Assembly: GCA_012934845.2 (NCBI GenBank)
Contig: WNNJ02002659.1
Span: 48,061 to 112,060, forward strand
Origin: Pomphorhynchus laevis
Taxonomy: Eukaryota > Acanthocephala > Palaeacanthocephala > Echinorhynchida > Pomphorhynchidae
Direction of reading: 5' to 3'
Length of the DNA: 64,000 nucleotides
This document shows positions 43,901-52,185 of the stretch, piece by piece. The position numbers were made by a program, and so were the translations under genes. The first letter of the stretch is position 1. Every line of letters begins with the position of its first letter. The notes beneath the pieces are model-generated. The model was not told the origin of the DNA. It was given only the letters and a program-made list of their open reading frames with translations, and ran no database searches.

Positions 43901-45632
43901 TATTTTAAAAATGCATGTTAATATTTCTCGGTAACATAGGATGACAGTAACATACTTATATTGGAGCCTAATCAATTTGCATGCGTTGAACTTGTTGGCC
44001 AATCCGAGGAGCTAGGTCTGGTTGAGAGATTCTCTATATTCCTTGGTTCAATTCGCTATGAAATTCTACACAAGGCATTGAAGGATAAGGTATTATCTTG
44101 CTTTAGGTGAAACATTTAATTTAATTATTTTGAATTTTTAGAAAAACACAAGGGAAAACGGTATTTTTAAACGATTTTCACGTGCACAAAATAATGAAAA
44201 TAAAGTAGAGATCATTAAGATGAAAGGACCGGAGGTAGACAGAGTTTTTAATCAGATTCGATTTACAATATTCGTGCTTAGGGTAGAGGTGATGCTGAGG
44301 TAGCACTTTCTTTCAGGGAGTCAGTGAATCTAAGTTGGCGACAATCGACACAGTCAATAATATCGACGAGTAGTGACATTGTGACATCAAGGTAATATTT
44401 TACTCAATATTTTACAAGCAATTACGAATAAGTTTCGGAATTCCTTGCTTTGTAATCTCATTTTAATTGCTTGTTCAGTAATCTCTTTGGCATTGCTTAT
44501 TCAGTAATCTATTTTGCATTTGCTTATTCAGGTGATCTCTTTTGCAGTTACTTGTTCGGTGATCTCTTTTGAAATTGATTGTGTTGCGATTTATTTTGCA
44601 ATTGCTTTCTCAGAGATCTTTTTTGCAATTGCTTTTTTAGAGATCTCTTTTGCAATTGCTTATTCGGTGATCTCTTTTGCAATTGCTTATTCTGTGATCT
44701 CTTTTGCAACTGCTTATTCGGTGATCTCTTCTGCAATTGCTTATTCGGTGATCTCTTCTGCAATTGCTTATTCGGTGATCTCTTTTGCAATTGCTTATTC
44801 GGTAATATATTTTGCCATTTATTGTTTGGTGATCTCTTCTGCAATTGCTTATTCTGTGATCTCTTTTGCAATTGCTTATTCTGTGATATATTTTGCAATT
44901 GTTTTTCGGACACATTGACTTTAATGTATTTGTTTAGCATATTAAACTACAGGAATAGTGAACATAACGGACTGAAATTTGATCACAATAAGCGTAAGCA
45001 TTTACTAACTTAATAATCAACTTTATTAATCATCATATTGCAAATGCGCATTATAAAATTGTAGGAATTATAAATCAAATTCGATATTTATAAAATTTCC
45101 GTGAAATGTATGTGTAAAATCTGAATAATATTATCTGAGCTTTAGAGATATTTTAAAAATTACTCACAAATGCCTTTTGAGTCTTTGAGTAGTTGATTGT
45201 AGTCTTTGTAATGTAGTTAGTTAAAAATGATTTTATTAAAATTTTGTCATATAAAATGATTTCTCTAAATGATAACCCTGTGATATCCAGTTTTAACTGG
45301 ATATCCAGTTTTAACTGGATATCCAGTTAACATCAATAGTGATCTAGTTTTACGCTTATTTAAAAACAAAATGATAAATCGTATTTTCCTTCATGAAAAT
45401 CACTCAATATAAAAGATATAATCCAATTTTTCAATTAATTTGTTGTTTTACAGGTGCTTTACAGCGAACACAGTCATTCAGCAAGAGTCCTTTGGAATGG
45501 TTGACATCTTCTTTTGCATCATCGAATACAAAATGGTCCTCTTCTAATCGTATTTCAATTCAATTACTTAAAATTTCATTAACATGTTCATCAATTATTA
45601 AAGGTATTTTTATCGACATATCATCAAAATGA
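37969..45632 (+). CDS. KIAA0930: KIAA0930 (C22orf9) orthologue, 10 exons
   Basis: A conserved animal protein family of unknown biochemical function. Exons: 37969-38035, 38076-38239, 40378-40485, 40533-40613, 41589-41690, 43940-44089, 44142-44234, 44282-44391, 44953-44993, 45454-45632 (1095 nt, 364 aa; human about 404). Phases agree at all nine junctions, including the 41-nt exon 9. Family landmarks: DLIFFVRKSQ (human DMLFYVRRKL); DVDVFR...DWKHSVYLNFVL (human VEVYR...DWEESVCLNLIL); YVATLAICT; YPTVIFTIDAITEV (human YPNIFFMIDSFEEV); FACVELV; FLGSIRYEIL (human FQGSIRYEAL); IIKMKGPE-GRGDAEVA (human FVRMKGPQGKGHAEMA); RTQSFS; IIKGIFIDI. The human central disordered region is shortened. A 3' splice-like AG directly precedes the ATG. 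AATAAA is near 45758. Confidence 0.85.
38490..38730 (-). repeat. R1 arm in KIAA0930 intron 2
   Basis: A diverged R1 arm: TACGTATTTAATATAATTAT, AATCAAAATTTAATAATTAA and the AAATTTAAAATGAAGTCAAT phrase. There is no core. A related + oriented arm lies at about 39540-39745 (TTATTTATTAGTCAATTTAT to TACGTAGACTCAGTG) on the other side of the SINE. Confidence 0.6.
38855..38985 (-). mobile_element. tRNA-derived SINE, family 2, with a 12-bp hairpin
   Basis: On the minus strand an A-box TGGCCAAATGG (38974-38964) is followed about 32 nt later by a B-box-like GAGGTTTAAAC (38932-38922). Downstream is a perfect hairpin, arms AGATCCCACGTC/GACGTGGGATCT with a 4-nt loop (38855-38882). It sits inside KIAA0930 intron 2, antisense to the gene. 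Confidence 0.55.
39540..39745 (+). repeat. R1 arm, plus orientation, in KIAA0930 intron 2
   Basis: The sequence runs from 'gtctgttatttattagtcaa' through AAATTTAAATTTTAAATTTT to TACGTAGACTCAGTG. It is the arm-to-terminus half of R1 without the core. With the opposite arm at 38.5-38.7 kb it brackets the SINE copies. Confidence 0.6.
39797..39850 (-). mobile_element. Truncated SINE family 2 head
   Basis: The minus strand shares the head block 'atggtggaggcgtgtgca' with the copy at 38.96 kb and then diverges within 10-15 nt. There is no B-box. It supports family 2 being a repeat rather than a single relic tRNA. Confidence 0.5.
41184..41368. repeat. Tandem duplication, two units of about 91 bp
   Basis: The unit GAAATTTTTTTAATGTTAG... 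to CAGTATCGTTGCTTAAATTT is repeated back to back with few differences, in KIAA0930 intron 4. No coding or structural role is visible. Confidence 0.7.
42790..42890 (+). repeat. Dispersed repeat with GGGCCGGAT block
   Basis: GCGGGCCGGAT, then GCTATAATTTGAAGCTGATA and AGATCGAC. The same phrases occur in reverse complement at about 14078-14150 (upstream of USE1). Two copies in the window mark it as a dispersed repeat, possibly a MITE end. Boundaries are unknown. Confidence 0.5.
43114..43600. repeat. Direct repeats of about 120 bp flanking an unknown island
   Basis: CATTGTTGCC(T/A)AATATGGA... GGATTCTTCCGTGCT begins at 43114 and again at 43479, both continuing into similar A+T-rich tails. The 245-bp island between them is less A+T biased and open for 83 codons (43258-43509), but I do not recognise the translation. 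It lies in KIAA0930 intron 5. Confidence 0.55.
44465..44912. repeat. 27-bp minisatellite in KIAA0930 intron 8
   Basis: About 16 tandem copies of GATCTCTTTTGCAATTGC plus TTATTCGGT, with point variants. The 27-nt period keeps all frames open on both strands, which creates long but meaningless reading frames of 9-residue repeats. Confidence 0.85.
45282..45330. repeat. 18-bp palindromic tandem in KIAA0930 intron 9
   Basis: About 2.5 copies of ATATCCAGTTTTAACTGG. The unit is itself a palindrome (CCAGTT/AACTGG), so the array can fold into alternative hairpins. Confidence 0.75.
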
Positions 45633-45762
45633 TGCCATTTTCAAAATTTAGATGTATTGAGACTTGACACGAGACCCAGCTTATCTTAGACTGCTATACA
45701 AAAGATGATCAATATTTTTATGTTTACATAATTTTCTTCAAAACACATACAGTGTAAAATAA

Positions 45763-46024
45763 ATAATATTTTTTAAGTTTTTTTCCTAATTAATTATTTA
45801 CATGGTATTGCCCTACTAGATATTCGATCAATCGGATCGAATATCCGATTGATCGAATAATATTTTTTAAGTTTTTTTTCCTAATTAATTATTTACATGG
45901 TATTGCCCTACTAGATATTCGATCAATCGGATCGAATATCCGATTGATCAAATAATATTTTTTAAGTTTTTTTTAATTAATTATTTACATGGTATTGCCC
46001 TACTAGATATTCGATCAATCGGAT
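45763..46024. repeat. 94-bp tandem, each unit carrying a 16-bp-stem hairpin
   Basis: Three units (about 45763-45855, 45856-45950 and a truncated third to 46024) share AATAATATTTTTTAAG..., TAATTATTTACATGGTATTG and a hairpin. In unit 1 the arms ATTCGATCAATCGGAT (45822-45837) and ATCCGATTGATCGAAT (45843-45858) are exact complements around a 5-nt loop. Unit 2 has the same stem with one end mismatch. Unit 3 stops inside the left arm. It begins 130 bp after the KIAA0930 stop and overlaps its likely poly(A) signal. Confidence 0.8.
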
Positions 46025-46290
46025 ACTACATTACTGCGAGTTCAAGGTTCAAATTATATGATCCATTTAGAGATCATAAGAGATTAAACATTAACTGAGT
46101 GCTAAGGTTAAAATTGCACCAACTTATGAAATGATTTAGAGATTAAACATAAACATATATTTTACTAAGTGTTCAGGGTTAAAATTGCGTAATCTCTTGA
46201 AATGATTTAAAGATCAAACATTAACATATCCTTTGTGCTTGAAGTTAAAATTGTCTAATCTCTTGAGATGTTTAAATAACATATCCTTTA
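46025..46290. repeat. Degenerate tandem repeat, unit about 65-70 bp
   Basis: Four diverged units share GAGTTCAGGGTTAAAATT, TAATCTCTTGAAATGATTTA and AGATTAAACATTAACATATC (for example about 46082, 46141 and 46208). It directly adjoins the 94-bp hairpin tandem. Confidence 0.65.
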
Positions 46291-46299
46291 CTGCGAGTT

Positions 46300-46670
46300 C
46301 AGGGCAGGAAGCCCCAGAACATATCCTTTATTGGGGAGGACGCTACAAACCTTCCCGCTGTCATTCCTGTAAATAGTCTTCGGACAAAACTAATTGTATC
46401 ACTAAAACAAATCAATCTATAACGAACATGGCGTGTTCGAATAAACTCTGAATGGTTGATTAACTTACCGAAAACTGCTCTGTCATGGTTCAATCAATTT
46501 ATGCAACTATCACGAATACCAAAACAATGGCGTATTTCGAAGGTTATTGCAATCAATAAATCAATAAATAAACTGGAAAGCTATAGATCGATCAGCTTGC
46601 ACAGTTTATCCGTGGCGATGGTTTATGAATTAGATATTCGTTCCTGGCTCTGCAGACTTTTGCATTAATC
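46300..46670 (+). mobile_element. LINE RT fragment (I/Jockey-like)
   Basis: Open frame 46456-46668 encodes LPKTALSWFNQF, IPKQWRISKVIAI and ESYRSISLHSLS, the fingers region of a non-LTR RT just before motif A. Upstream bases to 46300 are probably the same element. It is truncated at both sides and differs from LINE-A, B and C. Confidence 0.65.
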
Positions 46671-48235
46671 TAACGACTAGTTATGTCGTTAAAATCACCA
46701 AGTAACATATTATAACCGTTACCTAATATACGATTCAGAAGTCACGGTTTTTGTGAATTTCAACTGATCGGATATATACATTGGCTATGCTGAAACGTTT
46801 ATTAGAGTTTTATCGCTAAACAAGGAATGGTTGAACATGAGTAGTTCAGTAAGATAGAATATCGAAAATGGTTCTTAACTAAGAGTAAAAGACCGTGAGA
46901 TGAAGAGGAGTGAGAAGGTTATGTACGGAATAAAGTGGGTGATTATGTGTTTTGGAATAAATCCAGTAATGTCCTGAGGGATACCGGATAGTTCTAGTCT
47001 TCTGAAGGACCATCTGCATCGTGACCAGATAAAATGCTAAGAGCATATCACTTCCCGAATTCCACTGAAGGATGTTCAGTGAAAACGGTTCGGGACTACT
47101 TCTTATTGAGATTAGTGTCACATGGATAAGCTAGCAACCCCCTAGTTAAAACCATAGATGATAAGGTTCTCCCTCCCACATCCATCCCCACAGAGGGACC
47201 ACTCTTTTATCATTGCCGATGAGGGCAGGGTCATCATCTCTTTATTCACAGGATTGTTGTCTAGCTACTAGTTCTTGCCTTTTTTAGTAAGTTTTGCAGA
47301 TAACTGCTTTGCCAAGGCTTTTGTTTGTTTGATTACACAGTGGAAACCGGATGCGGAGTAGGGTAGTAGCTCCCCAGGACGTCCACCAACCTAGTGATCA
47401 TACCCTACATCTGTTTAATATTTTCGTTGTTTCTTAATTTCGATAATTTTTAAGATTTCAGTTTCGGATAAGGATATAGTTTTCGAGGCATCTTGAAATA
47501 AGACATGTTGGAACTTAGTTGGCATGGTGTGACGCTTTTGATATTCTTTAAAAGCTGTACATTTGCGGGACTATGCCATGTGTTCTATCCTGCAGTTACA
47601 GCATATCGGAGATTTGCTATATTTTTCTAAGTTATAATCATTTTCATCGGACCCATATATCCCACATCTGTAGGGGTCAATACAGTTGGATCCCCATTGC
47701 CCCATCTGCGGAGGTATTGCAGTGGGGATACGTGATGTCGTCGAATGATATGACTTTGAATCTGCGGCAGGTATTGCAATGAAAGGTGGGGGCGATTGTT
47801 TATGAATAAGATAGTTGTTCCTTGTTCTGCGAAGTACTGTATTAATCCAAAGACCAGCTCTGTAGTTAAATTTCCTAAGTAATATGTCATAGCCGTTACC
47901 TAATATACGATGCAGGAAATCACGGTTCTTGTGAATCTCTCCAGGCCGAATATAAATATTGGCTATGCTGATACGTTTATCATTCTTATAGAGTGTATGA
48001 CCGATTTTAAAAGACCATGAGAAGGATAGGAGTGAGGATGGGTTATATACGGAGTAAAGTAGGAGGTAATGTGCTTTGGTAAAAATCGAGTAATGTCCTG
48101 GGGTGATCTGATAGATCTAAACTCCAGAAGGATTATTACATTTGCATCGCGACCAGATAAAAGGCTAAGGACATAAGCATTTCCCGAATTTCATTGAATG
48201 ATGTTCAATGAAAACGGTTTGGATTTACTTCCCAT
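46670..48235. repeat. Unrecognised element with two diverged direct copies
   Basis: The segment at about 46670-47110 recurs at about 47820-48235: CCGTTACCTAATATACGAT, TTGGCTATGCTGA(A/T)ACG, and a final block GAAAACGGTT. The minus strand of the second copy continues into open frame 47627-47890, which I cannot assign. The intervening 47110-47440 includes a C-rich block near 47160-47210. Likely an old repeat pair; no function proposed. Confidence 0.5.
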
Positions 48236-48239
48236 GCAA

Positions 48240-51200
48240 TCAATGCCAAATACGCAAAACGAGTTTTTATTAAAAATAACGCATTGAGGTTTATCAATTC
48301 CTGCGGTAACTATTGAAGTAAAACGGCAACTTACAAACCGTCACTATTTTTTATTTCGTTATTTTGCGTGATATTCATTTTCATGGGTTATTCCATACTG
48401 GAAATATTACCTTCAATGGCACCACGATGGCATTTTTACCAATTAGAAATGGCGGTGCTTTGTAATCCCGTCTCGACGGTCTAAATCTTCACCATAGAAA
48501 TAATGTGATATCTATGATCCTGCAATGACGTAACGTTTGACGTAACGCTACGCCGTTTGATAGAAGTAATTTAAACTGTTAAAAATATTTATGTTACGAT
48601 AATTAAAATGTTTGAAATCATTTGGATTCAGTTATCAGCAACATCTATCCTCGATTAACGATTATAGTAAATATATACTAATTTGGAAAGATTTGTTCAA
48701 TAAAATAAGATTTACACGTTAGACAAAAACCCATATTTATGATGATCTTAGGGGACCCATGATAAATTTTCTTTCGAGTCCCAACGAAGTTGCGCCTACA
48801 GGTTGAAACAATGTAGCTTAATGACTAATTTAATGTTGTTTAATTTTTAATAACTTAAATTAATTTTTATTTAAATAATACGGAGAATATTGCGGAAAAA
48901 CACCTAGGAAAATTGCTATAAAACTAAGCAAATTTTAGCAGGAATCTCTGATTTGAGAATTCCTGATCATTAATACAGTTAGCAATCAGATAGAAAAGTT
49001 GATCGAATTCGTAAAATATCAATAAACCAAGCATTTAATACAGTTTTTATTTCCTATTGAATGAATATTACAGAAACGGGTAAGAAAGCAAATGTATTTA
49101 CGAGAAAACGATGAGAAACATGTACGATCTGGCATACAATGTGAGTGAGTGCTCAGAAATAAATCAAATTTAGTTGAACTTTAATTTTCTTCTTCATTCG
49201 GTTTTATTACTCCACATTTTTTGTAAGCGGATTAGTAAATTATATGATTCAGATTTTAATATTAGGACAATATTATAACAATATGTTCAACCCTCCAACT
49301 AAACACATCATTAGTATTTGATCTAAGTATCGTTATAGACTCAGTGAAGGATAAAACATTTCGATAGATTAATTTAAAAGTTAAACCGAAAAAAGCACGG
49401 AACTGGCAATGCATGCCTCATTTTTTAATTAATAAATTTTGTAAATGTTAATTTAAGCCAAATTCATTTACGACTTTAGGGAATTTAAAATATTTTACAA
49501 TATCTTAAAAAATTTGTGAACAATAATTTTCTTTTTCTATTCCTCTCGATGTTTAAACGCCCTGAACAATTAAATTAACATCGAACGTATCATTGGACTT
49601 TAAAAATTAAATAAATAATTACATTTAATCAAATATTAATTTATTCATTAATTAAAGAATCATTAAAGGCAAAGCTGTAAATAATATATTTATATTAATT
49701 TAAATAAATTTGTATATTTCATATACAAATTTATGGAGCGCCCAATAATTATTGTTTTCAATTTACCAACCACTACTGCGGTCATTATCAGGAAAACGTC
49801 ATTGCACGCGTTACAACAAACATATAAAGCAAAAATAGATCTAGAAATATTCTTTTAGATCTGTTTTCTTCCAGATTTATTTCAGAAATCTGGAAGAAAT
49901 TTGACTCTTCTCAATTTATTTAAAACTTAATGTAATTTAAAATATTTTACAATAAAATGTCCACTAAAAATAATGATTTTATACTTTAACATGCGTTACT
50001 GTGTATGTAATTTTTAAAATGGGAGGCCGTGATTTTTATTTCGAATTACCTAATTTTCTTAATTTATCAAAAAAATTATATCTTATGACTAAGAAAACTC
50101 GATTCAGTATTAAAACCATAAAATAGCTGGAAATATTTTATCAAAAAATCAGATTTATTGAATAATACGAACAAAGGAGAAATGGTGTTTCTATTATTTT
50201 ATTTATTTTCTTGACTATTTATTTTGGTTTTAATTGAAGAAGAACATTCATTTCACTGGGATATTCAAGTAGCGAAGAATTTACACCAAGTTTTTCTTCT
50301 TCCTTTTCGATAGCAGATGCCGTTGAAATGATAAAATAAAGCCGTTTTTATTTTCGTAATAAGTTTATATTTTTGGCTCGTTTACTTAATTCAATTAATA
50401 TCATCAAATGTAGTACAGAATAAAATTATTAAATTCTATATTAGCTAAATATTTCAAAGGTGGCTACTATCATTCAATAGAATCGAACTTTTATTGCCAT
50501 ATAATATCGACTTTTTAATTTAACTATTTTATCAGATAAAAAGATGAAAAAATAAATGTATTTAAAAAATTTAAATACTTTAATAATTGTTTGGGCGTTT
50601 AAACATCGAGAGGAATAGAAAAGGAAATTATTGTTCACAAATTTTCGATTATCGCTATAGTCCTTTTGAAGTGCTATGCAATAGTCCTTTCAAAGTGTCA
50701 AAACAAAACTCTTAAAAAGGACTATAGCGATAATCGAAAATTTGTGAACACTAATTTTCTTTTTCTATTCCTCTCGATGTTTAAACGCCGTGAACAATTA
50801 AATTAACATCGAACGTATCATTGGACTTTAAAAATTAAATAAATAATTACATTTAATCAAATATTAATTTATTCTTTAATTAAAGAATAATCCAATCATT
50901 AAAGGCAAAGCTGTAGATAATATATTTATATTAATTTAAATAAATTTGTATATCACATTTAAAATTAAAATATTTGAATTTAAAATTGAACAAAAGACCG
51001 TCTGAATGATTAAAAATTATTTTAACCCTCAAAACAACATGGCTTTGCTTGATATAATTTAATTCTTATCAATTTCTGTAAGCGAAATTTTGAAAATACA
51101 TGCCACAAATATACGAAGACGTTTGGGAGACAGAAGACTAACTTAATTACAAATAATCATAGAGACAGCTCTCTAAGTCAATTTAAAGTTTTAAAATGCT

Positions 51201-52050
51201 ACTAATATTAAATAATTATAACATCGGCATTATTATAAATATTTTTTGTCACAAATTGGATATACAAAACGAACAGAATGAGCTGGAATCTAACTGAACT
51301 GTTTGCCTATATTTGGTTTTCAATTTGAATAGCAATATACAAAAATTATATGATGATAAATTGTTAGAAAAATTTTCAATCATAAATTATAAAAAGAATT
51401 AAAAAATTATAAATTATACATAGGCAGAAAAAATCGAGAAGAGCCCAATATTTATTGTTTTCAATTTTTCAACCACTACTGCGCTTATCATCAGGAAAAC
51501 ATCATTGCACACGTTACAACAAGCATATAAAGCAACAACAGATCTGAAAGAAATTTTCTTCCAGATCTGTTTTCTTCAAGATTTCATCCAGAAATCCGGA
51601 AGAAATTTGATTCTTCTCGATTTTTTAATTTAAATAAAAAAATATTTTAATTTACACGAATCTGCTTAGACAATAATATTATAAATGTTATTAATATTAT
51701 GTTACTACGGTCCTTAGAGTTTCGCTGCTTAGATCACATACAATTCTTATAATATATAGTAATAATAATTGACTTTAATAATCAATAATTTGATTAATTA
51801 ATTACGAATTAATTATTAATTAATTATACAAATTAATTCCCATTAGTTCTTAATAATTTTGTCACTTAATCGATTCAAACCAAAATAAACTGCAACATCC
51901 CAAATTAGAACAAATATAATTGGAAATACAGTCAATTGATTTATAATTTACAAAAATTAGAAATATTCGAAGTGACTATTTTATGATGATTACACGGAAG
52001 AAGCAAAACGACATCCGTGGAACATATTTCAATTTAAAATGAGTATAAAG
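48240..52050. other. Gene-poor region with paired repeats
   Basis: Two repeat pairs dominate. DR1: about 49512-49720 and 50740-50955 are nearly identical, sharing 'cctctcgatgtttaaacg' and a 200-bp A+T-rich body. DR2: about 49735-49915 and 51425-51612 share 'ccactactgcg', 'catcattgcac'-like blocks and CTTCCAGATTT hairpins. No coding region is recognised anywhere in this 3.8 kb. Confidence 0.6.
50592..50790. repeat. Inverted repeat, about 75-bp arms
   Basis: The left arm (from GGCGTTTAAACATCGAGAGG, 50592) and the right arm (ending CCTCTCGATGTTTAAACGCC, about 50790) are complementary almost throughout, including GACTATAGCGATAATCGAAA near the centre. The right arm is the start of the DR1 repeat. 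The spacer is about 50 nt. Confidence 0.75.
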
Positions 52051-52053
52051 CCA

Positions 52054-52059
52054 TTTATT
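52054..52059 (-). promoter_or_regulatory. Probable WDR47 polyadenylation signal
   Basis: The minus strand reads AATAAA about 130 bp beyond the WDR47 stop codon, the expected place for the cleavage signal. It is supported only by the hexamer and position. Confidence 0.45.
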
Positions 52060-52185
52060 AAAGATGTACATAGGGATGACTCCTCCATGTCAGACGCGTG
52101 AACGTTCAGTCTTTAAAAAAGACAGACTAGTGGACTAGACATGGAGAGTTATTTCTTTACAGTCTATTGCCGATGGTGTTGATAC

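Noticed and set aside
44465-44912. CRISPR-like array
   Set aside because: Repeats are contiguous with no unique spacers, and this is a eukaryotic intron.
44514-45013. Long overlapping reading frames on both strands encoding 9-residue repeats
   Set aside because: They are produced by a 27-bp minisatellite, which keeps every frame open. The sequence lies in a KIAA0930 intron.
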